DNA of 30,788 bases from an uncultured Mogibacterium sp. (GTDB taxonomy: Bacteria; Bacillota_A; Clostridia; Peptostreptococcales; Anaerovoracaceae). This document shows positions 7,735-15,072 of the stretch, piece after piece. The stretch is from assembly GCF_938039775.1 (NCBI RefSeq), contig NZ_CALHTQ010000086.1, positions 1 through 30,788 on the forward strand, in the 5' to 3' direction. Under the pieces are notes generated by a model that saw only the letters and a list, made by a program, of their open reading frames with translations, did not search any database and was not told where the DNA came from. Every line of letters begins with the position of its first letter. Positions within the stretch are counted from its first letter, which is position 1. A program made the translations under genes and the position numbers.

Positions 7735-7816
7735 AGAGGGTATCTATACTGTGAAGTGCACCTCAAAAAATTAGTTTGTGTCTAACTTTTGGGGTACACT
7801 TCAACAGATACCCTCT
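7735..7816. repeat. 82-bp hairpin with IS3-family-like termini (MITE-like), possible terminator
   Basis: Outer arms AGAGGGTATCT (7735-7745) and AGATACCCTCT (7806-7816) are exact inverted repeats. Inside, 7752-7803 begins TGAAGTGCACCTCAAAA and, read from the other end, TGAAGTGTACCCCAAAAG with TTAGACACA after it. That resembles the terminal repeats of IS150-type IS3 elements as I recall them. It begins two nucleotides after the SdpI-like stop codon and ends upstream of the DUF4234-like gene, so the RNA hairpin may end the SdpI transcript. There is no transposase. Confidence 0.6.
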
Positions 7817-7818
7817 CT

Positions 7819-8130
7819 CTATTTCTTTTCTTTGTTATAAACAATTCTAGCATATATAATACTAACAATTATTGTCAATCCTAAAGAAGTTAAAAAAATT
7901 TTTTCAGCTGCACTGCTAGAAAATACGAGCCAAGAAAGTATAGATACTATGCCCACAAGTACTTGCAATATACCAGTAAATCTGTTGCTTTTCTTCCAAG
8001 TCTTATCGTTATATTCAGCCCAAGAAATCCGTACTCCCACGACAGGATTTTTAGGAACGAACATACATATAACTCCAACTATTATGGAAACGATAAACGC
8101 AATCAACAAAAAAACTTCATAACTACTCAT
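7819..8130 (-). CDS. SdpI-family membrane protein
   Basis: A 103-residue protein with three hydrophobic segments (about 5-24, 48-66 and 75-93). The soluble loop holds the family motif: VVGVRISWAEYNDKTWKKSNRFTG, matching the GIR-x-W-...-W-x-K-x(2)-R-x-G pattern of the SdpI C-terminal region. In Bacillus, SdpI gives immunity to the SdpC toxin, but many homologues are stand-alone and uncharacterised, and no sdpC-like toxin gene is nearby. An in-frame ATG at 8139 is only 1 nt from the AAAAGGAG site, while the ATG at 8130 is 10 nt from it, so 8130 is chosen. Confidence 0.8.
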   Translation of the reverse strand: MSSYEVFLLIAFIVSIIVGVICMFVPKNPVVGVRISWAEYNDKTWKKSNRFTGILQVLVGIVSILSWLVFSSSAAEKIFLTSLGLTIIVSIIYARIVYNKEKK

Positions 8131-8180
8131 AAGAACCATGCTCCTTTTAGAATAGAGTCGTTTAGCTAAAACTCCTATAA

Positions 8181-8828
8181 CTAGTTAATTATCCTCTTAA
8201 CTTCCAATATGCTCTTGCCACTATATGTGGTCTTTGTACCGGGTCTATAGAGATCAATCTCACAAATGTCGTGAGACGGATCCATAGCGTGTACTATGCG
8301 GCCATTTCCAGCATACATAGCTACATGTAGCCTTTTATTTCCTCTACCAAAGAAAATTATATCTCCAGGTTTCATATCATCTACTGATACTGCAGTTCCT
8401 CCGCAGTTGTCATAAAGCGTATTAACAGATCCCATCTTCCAGTTGTATCCATACTCTTTGTATATGAGTGTAATAAATGAAGCACAGTCACAACCATTTG
8501 TAAGACTCTTGCCACCGAGAATATACGGCTTACCGATGAACTGTTTAGCAAAAGATATGATGCTCGTTCTCTTATCTTCTGCAACCTTGATATCTCTTTC
8601 AGTCTCCGCCTGGGAGATTGTCGCTTTAGTACCAGTCACCGTACCCGAATTATTATCAGAGCTGATGGTCTTAAGTGTTGCTAACTTAATCGATGTGCTA
8701 CCTATATATCTTTCGTTTATGGCATCCGCTTTAACGACAATAGTCGATACCATTACTATCATAAGTAGTAATTCAGTAACGACTATCACCTTAATATTCT
8801 TAAAAGCTGTTTTAAGCTTTGATACCAT
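8181..8828 (-). CDS. NlpC/P60-family secreted or membrane-anchored cell-wall hydrolase
   Basis: Probably cleaves peptidoglycan stem peptides (gamma-D-Glu-diaminopimelate type bonds). The 215-residue protein has an N-terminal signal or anchor segment (about 14-34, VIVVTELLLMIVMVSTIVV), a linker (about 40-85), and an NlpC/P60 domain (about 88-215). Cys in CDCASFITLIY is the expected nucleophile and His in RLHVAMYAG the base; a following IVHAMDP supplies the usual third polar position. There are no SH3 or LysM modules, so targeting is unclear. A -10 element with an overlapping inverted repeat is upstream. The ribosome binding site (GGAAGGA) is 14 nt from the ATG, longer than usual, but no better start exists. 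Confidence 0.85.
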   Translation of the reverse strand: MVSKLKTAFKNIKVIVVTELLLMIVMVSTIVVKADAINERYIGSTSIKLATLKTISSDNNSGTVTGTKATISQAETERDIKVAEDKRTSIISFAKQFIGKPYILGGKSLTNGCDCASFITLIYKEYGYNWKMGSVNTLYDNCGGTAVSVDDMKPGDIIFFGRGNKRLHVAMYAGNGRIVHAMDPSHDICEIDLYRPGTKTTYSGKSILEVKRIIN

Positions 8829-8858
8829 GCGCGTTTTCCCAATCCTTCCATTTGAAAC

Positions 8859-8878
8859 AATACCTAGTCAGTATTATA
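8859..8878 (-). promoter_or_regulatory. -10 element and overlapping palindrome upstream of the NlpC/P60 gene
   Basis: A minus-strand TATAAT (8878-8873) overlaps an inverted repeat AATAC-7 nt-GTATT (8859-8875). The repeat covers the probable transcription start, so it may be an operator. No matching -35 was found, and the repeat also fits the loose T-N11-A pattern of LysR sites. Confidence 0.4.
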
Positions 8879-8937
8879 TTATCACAAAACGTCTGGTATC
8901 GCATGTGTAGTTTTTATAGAAATTATTGTTGGATTTC

Positions 8938-10725
8938 TTACTGGAATTTTTCCTTGTAGTGATCCCTAATTTCATCCATTATCTGAACGCACTCGAGGGT
9001 TCCTACGTAGTTGCCCTCGGCATCGCGAACTGCCCTATAGCTAACGAGAACCTCATTTTCTCCTTTATTCATCCACACCTCAACCTTATCCTGTGCTCCT
9101 GATTTGAACGAAGATATGATGCTGCGAACCATAGGTTCAATCGTTGGTGGGTGGCAAGTGTAAACTTCTCTATCTAGAGAGCTGATAGGTCTCTTGAAGA
9201 GTTTCTTCTCTCCATTGTCATTGTAGTATCTGTTCATGTCTACATGGTCAACGAACGTCAATTCGAGCGGAATCGTATTGAGCATAGCCTCAAGCTGGTA
9301 TGGAGTCATGTGACCTAATGCAAAGATAACTTCATCATTTCCAGCAGCTCCGTTCTTACCTTCCTTAGCGGCTCTATGCGTATAATCTTCCTTCGACGCC
9401 TTCTCCCACTCTGCTGGCTCTTCCTTAAGCAGGCAGAAATCGTATTCCTTGAGGTCACGACCAACTTCCTCCCACTCCTCATCCTTGAAGAACTGTACGC
9501 AGATTGGGAATAGGATATTTGCCTCTTTGAAGAGCATTTCATCTGCTCTCTTAACTACAGCCTTAGACTTCTCAAGCCACTCTTCATCAGATAATGTTCC
9601 GTCAGTTACACGTCTTAGCTCGTCTCTGATTTCATCGTCAACTGTCCACATTACATCAGATGGCCCAGTTACGTCATATCTGCTCTTGAGTATTGTGTAG
9701 ATGATGTCGCCCTTCTTAGCGTAGTGAATCGATACTGCACGAAGTTTGTTCAGCTCTTCGGTTATAACCGCACGATCCGCACCCTCTTCAAATAGCTTAT
9801 TCACTACTGCGATTTGCTCGGCAATACCTTCGTTCTCAAGAGTCAGCACATTTAGAGGATGTCCTGGTTCTGCGATTAGGGTCTGTGCCTTGACTTCTGC
9901 TTCCTTACGGTCATTGGCACCGTTCATTCTTCTCTGTGCTGCCTCCTTAGATGCCGCCACAGCCTTCTCAGCATTCATGACTTTCTCCTGCTTAGTCGAG
10001 CCGTGGAATAGTGCTGAATGAACGTCACAAAGCTTCTGAACCTCCTGATAAGGAACTCCACTTCTAATTAAATGCTGCTCTGCATTTGCAATTTCAAGAG
10101 CATCAACCTCTTTAAAATTTTCCACGAACTCTGCTCTTACAGTCTCGAGATCCTCACCATTTGTAAGTCTCTCGATATAGCTGCGAAGAAGAACTTCCCT
10201 CTCGCTAGCATTCTTTGGCTTCTTTGAATCTTCCTCTACCGGTTTCCCTTCACCCTGTGCATCAGTTCCTTCCATAAATGGCGGAAGTTTGCTTGGGTCG
10301 ATTCTTCCGTCCGCATCGAGGAAGTTCTTTACAAAATCAGGAACCTTATCCACATCTACAGTGCCATCTTCTCTTATGTAAGCCTTTGCAAAATCAGGGA
10401 TGTTGAGTTTGCTAATATCGAATGCTGGTTTTGCAGGCTCTTCCTTTACTTTAGCAGGCTGAGCCTTCTCCTTCTCCTTCTTCTCTAATTTAGGAACATT
10501 TATAACTTCAAATCCCTTTTCTTCAAATAGGTTCACGATTGCTTCCAAATCAATTCCCTTAATCTGGGAGCCCTTAGGAATTGTCATCACTCTTCCCATT
10601 GTATTTAAAGCAACTGGATTAGAGATATCCTTAAATCCAAGTTCAATCATTATATCGATTACTTCTGGATACTCTGTTGCTAAATCGTGTACGTTTTTCT
10701 TCATGTCTAATACTTTTGCAGCCAT
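8938..10725 (-). CDS. DUF1858-DUF438-hemerythrin-like-PAS protein
   Basis: A 595-residue soluble protein, probably a sensor or repair-type factor; its biochemical role is not known. Domains in order: DUF1858-like (about 1-78); a Lys/Glu/Pro-rich linker (79-100) and three approximate 20-residue repeats ending in P-x-F (102-155); DUF438 (about 175-245); a hemerythrin-like four-helix part (about 285-440) starting with GHPLN at 288; and a PAS domain (about 468-590) with the family-typical R-x-V-x-TCHPP, EVWM and SYRAVRDAEGNYVG stretches. The expected HxxxE ligand pair reads H334-A-K-K-G338, and the usual HDE-I-R reads DDEIR (363-367), so metal binding looks impaired. AAGGAGG precedes the ATG. It stands alone, with its own promoter region and a long hairpin before it. 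Confidence 0.85.
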   Translation of the reverse strand: MAAKVLDMKKNVHDLATEYPEVIDIMIELGFKDISNPVALNTMGRVMTIPKGSQIKGIDLEAIVNLFEEKGFEVINVPKLEKKEKEKAQPAKVKEEPAKPAFDISKLNIPDFAKAYIREDGTVDVDKVPDFVKNFLDADGRIDPSKLPPFMEGTDAQGEGKPVEEDSKKPKNASEREVLLRSYIERLTNGEDLETVRAEFVENFKEVDALEIANAEQHLIRSGVPYQEVQKLCDVHSALFHGSTKQEKVMNAEKAVAASKEAAQRRMNGANDRKEAEVKAQTLIAEPGHPLNVLTLENEGIAEQIAVVNKLFEEGADRAVITEELNKLRAVSIHYAKKGDIIYTILKSRYDVTGPSDVMWTVDDEIRDELRRVTDGTLSDEEWLEKSKAVVKRADEMLFKEANILFPICVQFFKDEEWEEVGRDLKEYDFCLLKEEPAEWEKASKEDYTHRAAKEGKNGAAGNDEVIFALGHMTPYQLEAMLNTIPLELTFVDHVDMNRYYNDNGEKKLFKRPISSLDREVYTCHPPTIEPMVRSIISSFKSGAQDKVEVWMNKGENEVLVSYRAVRDAEGNYVGTLECVQIMDEIRDHYKEKFQ

Positions 10726-10822
10726 TTCTATTTCCTCCTTCGAAAATACTCTTATCTTTTTATCAGTCTGCGTCTTCGTCAGGCGTATTTACTTTAATTT
10801 GTTTACTTCAAGTTGTATATAC

Positions 10823-10863
10823 ATTATACATTAAATGACTCTAATCTCCGTAACAGATGTTAC
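10823..10863 (-). promoter_or_regulatory. -10 element and 14-bp palindrome upstream of the DUF438 gene
   Basis: A minus-strand TATAAT (10828-10823) lies about 95 nt before the ATG. A perfect palindrome, GTAACA-GA-TGTTAC (10850-10863), overlaps the place expected for the -35 hexamer, which is otherwise poor. This arrangement fits an activator of the Crp/Fnr type, or a repressor; the identity of the protein is unknown. Confidence 0.5.
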
Positions 10864-10900
10864 ATTTTTGAATAATTCATAAAATTTCCATATTAATTCA

Positions 10901-10973
10901 AAAACGGATGTATCTGCTGCACTCACTAGCGTTACCACAGTACCGCAAATGATGCAAAATCTACATCCGTTTT
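10901..10973 (-). terminator. Long stem-loop after the MetA-aspartokinase gene
   Basis: A perfect 12-bp outer stem (AAAACGGATGTA / TACATCCGTTTT) starts 4 nt after the stop codon on the minus strand and ends in a run of five T. The interior holds a second imperfect stem (TGCATCATTTGCG with CGCTAGTGAGTGCA) and a small apical loop, giving a roughly 73-nt rod. It is best read as a strong intrinsic terminator of the long larC-metA operon. Confidence 0.75.
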
Positions 10974-10977
10974 ATTT

Positions 10978-13239
10978 TTATGCTTTCGCAACGAAAGCGT
11001 TATAAATTGCTCTTATAGCCCTCTGATAATCAGATTCTGATACACCCACCTGCACGCTTATACGTTCAGGAGCATGGTCGATAAATCTAACATTTACGTG
11101 AGCACTTGATAGCGCTTCAAATATCTTCATCGCTACAGAAACCTCTCCAGAGATATTTCTTCCGACTATAGAAATCGCTGCAATACCAGTAGAAATCGTA
11201 ATTTCATCAGCATCTGTTGCAGAACGTAGTCTCTCTGTCAACTCTTCCTCGCAGCATGCTACACTTGCCGAACCTACAATAACAGAGAATGAGTCTAATC
11301 CAAGCTGCTCACTTTCCACAGCGATGTTGAACTCTTCGAGAATGCTCTGAATTCTGTCACGATATTTCGCATCGTCGTTGAGTTTCTCGCGCTCGATAAG
11401 AATGGATGAATAGCCCTTCTTACCGGTTATACTAGAGATTTCTAGAAGGTTCCCATATGAATCAGCATTCTTAACGATAAGAGTACCTGGCTTCTCTGGC
11501 TCTAGTGTGCTCTTGATATTAATCGGAATTCCGCACTGGCTTACAGGTCTAACTGCATCCTCATGCAGCACTTCTGCGCCTCTTAGCGCTAGCTCCCTTA
11601 GTTCCTTATAGATAATTACAGGAACACTAAGTGGCTGCTTAACGATGCGAGGATCTGCCATCAAAAGGCCAGGAACATCTGTCCAGTTCTCATATAGGTC
11701 TGCCTTTGCAGCGGCAGCAACGATTGAGCCTGTGATATCAGAACCTCCTCTTGAGAATGTTACTACTTCTCCTGCTTCATTTGCACCGTAGAAACCAGGG
11801 AATACTATATACTCGTGATTTCTGATTAGATTCTGAATATTAGCTCTTGTAACGTCAGCAAGAAGCTTACCATCGCCATCAAATCTGATTACCTCAGCAG
11901 CATCTATAAAGTCAAATCCAAGCTGCTCAGCCACAAGCTGTGCAGTTATGAATTCGCCCCTGCTGGTCAGGTAGTCTCTGTTACCAGTAGCCTTATATGT
12001 ATCTACAATCTTATCAAAGATTTCATCTATATTAATCTTCGAATCTAGCTCAAGCGCAAGGTTCTTGAATCTCTTTCTCGCTAGCTCCAGCTTGCTGTCA
12101 AAGCTCTCTGGATTATCATGCGCCGAAAGTAAGAGGTCAGTAATCTTAACCTTCTCATCGTCATGAACACCTGGCGCTGAAACCACTACATAGCGACGAA
12201 CCTTGTTCTGGCGCACAATCTCTGCCGCATTTTTGATGCGCTCAGCTGTCGCAAGTGAAGAACCACCAAACTTAGCAACTGTGAGCTCTGACTTATTTCT
12301 AAGTGCAGGTGCAATATCCTCATTCTCGATTAGCTTGATATCGTATGGTGTAGACTGGTATACGAAGTAGTTCAGCCAATTTGAAAATAGCAAGCTGCCG
12401 GAGGATCTCCAGCGAACCACAGGAGTTTTTGAATCGTCGTCGTCAGGGAAGTAATTTACAGGTATTTCTGGATTGATTCCTGCATTTTTATCTCTCACGT
12501 ACTCCTTGAGTAATGTATTCCAGTCGTACTCGGTATGTCCTGTCACAAATATCTGCCTATCGTTGTCAGATTTAACGCAGAACACACCACCTTCCTCAGA
12601 TGTGGAAAGCAAGGTAATTCCTGGAGTCTTCTCTATATCCTCTTCGTTCACAGTAGTATTTCTAGACTGCGGCACATAAAACTCGTCGTCAAAACCTCGG
12701 AAAAGCATACTGCGCTTAGTTTTGAGAGTATGCTTAAACACTCCGGAAAGTTTCTTAGGCAGCTTCTTCTTATCTATACCGTAGTGATAATAGAGGCCTG
12801 CCTGCGCACCCCAGCAGATATGAAAAGTGCTGTGAACGTGAGTCTTGGACCACTCCATGATTTCACATAGCTCTTCCCAGTAATCAACCTCTTCAAACTC
12901 GAGAAGCTCAATCGGAGCTCCCGTGATAATCATTCCGTCATAATACTCGTTCTTAATATCATTAAACGTCTTGTAGAATGCCAGCATGTGCTCTTGAGAT
13001 GTAACGTGAGGCTTATGAGTTGCCGTCTGTAACAATTCAAGCTCGACCTGGAGAGGCGTGTTACTGAGCATACGTGTAATCTGTGTCTCTGTGTCAATCT
13101 TTGTGGGCATCAGATTGAGGAGAAGTATGTGAAGCGGACGCATATCCTGCGTCATAGCACGTGTATCCGTCATTACGAATACATTTTCATTAGTAAGCGT
13201 CTCTATCGCCGGCAAATTATTTGGTACTTTAATTGGCAT
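10978..13239 (-). CDS. Fusion: MetA-type homoserine O-acyltransferase + aspartate kinase
   Basis: A 753-residue protein joining two enzymes of the aspartate pathway. Residues 1-305 are a full MetA domain: nucleophile Cys142 (HICWGAQAG), His235 and Glu237 (TGHTEYD), and Glu111 in TGAPIELLEFE. In characterised MetA enzymes Glu111 goes with acetyl-CoA and Gly111 with succinyl-CoA, so O-acetylhomoserine is the likely product. Residues about 318-753 are an aspartokinase: KFGGSS at 323-328, a SRGGSD segment and two C-terminal ACT-type regions (about 600-750) that normally bind lysine or threonine. No stop or frameshift separates the halves and the linker is only about 15 residues. It is the last gene of the operon, 24 nt after prmA, with AGGAG before the ATG. 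No homoserine dehydrogenase or aspartate-semialdehyde dehydrogenase is nearby. Confidence 0.92.
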   Translation of the reverse strand: MPIKVPNNLPAIETLTNENVFVMTDTRAMTQDMRPLHILLLNLMPTKIDTETQITRMLSNTPLQVELELLQTATHKPHVTSQEHMLAFYKTFNDIKNEYYDGMIITGAPIELLEFEEVDYWEELCEIMEWSKTHVHSTFHICWGAQAGLYYHYGIDKKKLPKKLSGVFKHTLKTKRSMLFRGFDDEFYVPQSRNTTVNEEDIEKTPGITLLSTSEEGGVFCVKSDNDRQIFVTGHTEYDWNTLLKEYVRDKNAGINPEIPVNYFPDDDDSKTPVVRWRSSGSLLFSNWLNYFVYQSTPYDIKLIENEDIAPALRNKSELTVAKFGGSSLATAERIKNAAEIVRQNKVRRYVVVSAPGVHDDEKVKITDLLLSAHDNPESFDSKLELARKRFKNLALELDSKINIDEIFDKIVDTYKATGNRDYLTSRGEFITAQLVAEQLGFDFIDAAEVIRFDGDGKLLADVTRANIQNLIRNHEYIVFPGFYGANEAGEVVTFSRGGSDITGSIVAAAAKADLYENWTDVPGLLMADPRIVKQPLSVPVIIYKELRELALRGAEVLHEDAVRPVSQCGIPINIKSTLEPEKPGTLIVKNADSYGNLLEISSITGKKGYSSILIEREKLNDDAKYRDRIQSILEEFNIAVESEQLGLDSFSVIVGSASVACCEEELTERLRSATDADEITISTGIAAISIVGRNISGEVSVAMKIFEALSSAHVNVRFIDHAPERISVQVGVSESDYQRAIRAIYNAFVAKA

Positions 13240-13263
13240 TATTATCTCCTCCCAAATCCCCTT

Positions 13264-14238
13264 TTATTTCAGCTCAGCTGCGATGGCGCACCATTCGCCC
13301 CGTTTAGCTACCGCTAGCCACTGAAAACCGTTATCTCTTAGTACTTCTAGTACCTTGTCCTGCTGATTAGTTAGTATACCAGACATTATGTATCTTCCGC
13401 CACTATTTAGGTGATTACGTATATCACCAGTGAGGCGAATGACGAGGCTTGTAAGTAGATTTGCCACCACTAAGTCAGCTTTAAAGTCTACTCCCCCTGT
13501 CAAATCAGCTTTTTTAATCACTGCATTATGAACATTGTTAGCCTTGAGGTTTTCAATCGAAGCTGTAACCGCTTCGTCGTCAATGTCTATACCAAGTACT
13601 TCACTAGCTCCGAGTTTGCTAGCTACAATAGACAAAATTCCCGTTCCACAGCCCACGTCTAGCACTTTATCGCCTTCCTTGATATATGTCTCAAGAAAAT
13701 CTGCGGAAAGCGAAGTCGTCTCATGAAGACCCGTTCCAAATGCCATACCCGGATTAATACATATAACCTCTCTATCATCAAATTCACAATCATATTCGGA
13801 CATATCTATCCACGGAGGTGTAGCTACAAAACTATATCCGAGTGACGCTGGCTTAAGGAACTCCTTCCAGAGGTCTTTCCACTCCTCATCGTCGCGGATA
13901 TTTACAGCAACCTTTAATGAACCGAGATCTGCACATGTGCCAAAAAATCCTTTTTTTACATTATCTCTAACGGTTTTAACAGCTTTCTTAACTACATTGA
14001 TAGTATTATCAGCCTCTTCATTAGCTGCTGCATATACGACGATGCTAGGATTCTTGTTACTCTCCCTATCGAAGTCCTCTGGTGCCAGGTAATCTGTTTC
14101 TCCAAGATGCTCATTCATAAACGACGCATCGGAGGGATCGTTTACCTCAGCAGTATCTATTCCCTCACATATGAGCGAGGCCAGTACCGGCTCTATCCCA
14201 AGTTCTGATACTTCAATTTCTATTTCGTAATATTTCAT
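13264..14238 (-). CDS. prmA: Ribosomal protein L11 methyltransferase
   Basis: Methylates lysines and the N terminus of ribosomal protein L11 with S-adenosylmethionine. The 324-residue protein has an N-terminal substrate-recognition domain (about 1-140) and a Rossmann methyltransferase domain with GTGLHETT (168-175), SAM motif [13 protein letters not shown] (192-203), the acidic GIDIDDEAV (216-224) and the NLL segment (260-262) that follows DLVVA. All are PrmA hallmarks. Its ATG overlaps the nfo stop codon by 4 nt (ATGA), which implies translational coupling. Confidence 0.95.
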   Translation of the reverse strand: MKYYEIEIEVSELGIEPVLASLICEGIDTAEVNDPSDASFMNEHLGETDYLAPEDFDRESNKNPSIVVYAAANEEADNTINVVKKAVKTVRDNVKKGFFGTCADLGSLKVAVNIRDDEEWKDLWKEFLKPASLGYSFVATPPWIDMSEYDCEFDDREVICINPGMAFGTGLHETTSLSADFLETYIKEGDKVLDVGCGTGILSIVASKLGASEVLGIDIDDEAVTASIENLKANNVHNAVIKKADLTGGVDFKADLVVANLLTSLVIRLTGDIRNHLNSGGRYIMSGILTNQQDKVLEVLRDNGFQWLAVAKRGEWCAIAAELK

Positions 14239-15059
14239 CTAAGTGTCTCAATCTCTCTTGCGTAACCTTCAAGGTCTTCATGCGGTGTTTCTAAAATGCA
14301 TGGAAGCCCAACAACATGTGGATTATTCACCACTTCGAGCATCGCTTCGAGTCCTATCTCTCCATCACCAATCTTCTCATGTCTATCCTTTGCTGCACCC
14401 ATTGGGTTCTTACTATCATTAATATGAAGTGCACGAAGTCTATCTAAGCCAATAATTCTATCGAACTCTTCAAGCACACCTGCAAAGTCATTCTTTACAT
14501 CGTAACCAGCATCACTGATATGGCAGGTGTCTAGGCATACACCTATCTTGTCTCTGAATTTCACCCCATCTATAATCTGGCGCAGTTCCTCAAAATTTTT
14601 ACCGACTTCACTTCCTTTTCCTGCCATTGTCTCAAGAAGCACTATAGTCTGCTGGTCTTCCCACATGACCTCATTTAGTGTATCGATAATCATTTGAATC
14701 CCGAGCTCACTGCCCTGTCCAACATGACTACCTGGATGGAAGTTATAATAATTCCCAGGAAGGTACTCCATGCGTTTTAGGTCTTCTGCCATACAGGTAC
14801 TTGCAAATTCTCTCACGCTCTCCTTACCGGAACAAGGATTGAGTGTATACGGCGCATGCGCAACTAGCTTGCCAAAACCGTGCTCATCCATAATCTTAAT
14901 CAAAGCCTGAATATCAGCTTCATCAATAGCTTTGGCCTTACCACCTCGTGGGTTTCTCGTAAAAAAAGCGAATGTATTGGCGCCGATCGATAGCGCAGCC
15001 TTTCCCATGGCTTCAAACCCATCCGAAGTTGATAGGTGGCATCCCAAATATTTCTTCAT
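14235..15059 (-). CDS. nfo: Endonuclease IV (deoxyribonuclease IV)
   Basis: Cleaves DNA 5' of abasic sites in base-excision repair with a trinuclear zinc centre. The 274-residue protein starts GCHLS and carries the zinc-ligand segments of the family in order: [46 protein letters not shown] and ILETP. The length is normal. It lies 13 nt after the GTPase-nuclease gene and overlaps prmA by 4 nt, inside the long minus-strand operon. Confidence 0.95.
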   Translation of the reverse strand: MKKYLGCHLSTSDGFEAMGKAALSIGANTFAFFTRNPRGGKAKAIDEADIQALIKIMDEHGFGKLVAHAPYTLNPCSGKESVREFASTCMAEDLKRMEYLPGNYYNFHPGSHVGQGSELGIQMIIDTLNEVMWEDQQTIVLLETMAGKGSEVGKNFEELRQIIDGVKFRDKIGVCLDTCHISDAGYDVKNDFAGVLEEFDRIIGLDRLRALHINDSKNPMGAAKDRHEKIGDGEIGLEAMLEVVNNPHVVGLPCILETPHEDLEGYAREIETLR

Positions 15060-15072
15060 CTATAGTCCCTTT

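Noticed and set aside
8443..8910. 155-codon open frame antisense to the NlpC/P60 gene
   Set aside because: It lies opposite a clear gene with catalytic motifs, has no ribosome binding site and no recognisable domain.
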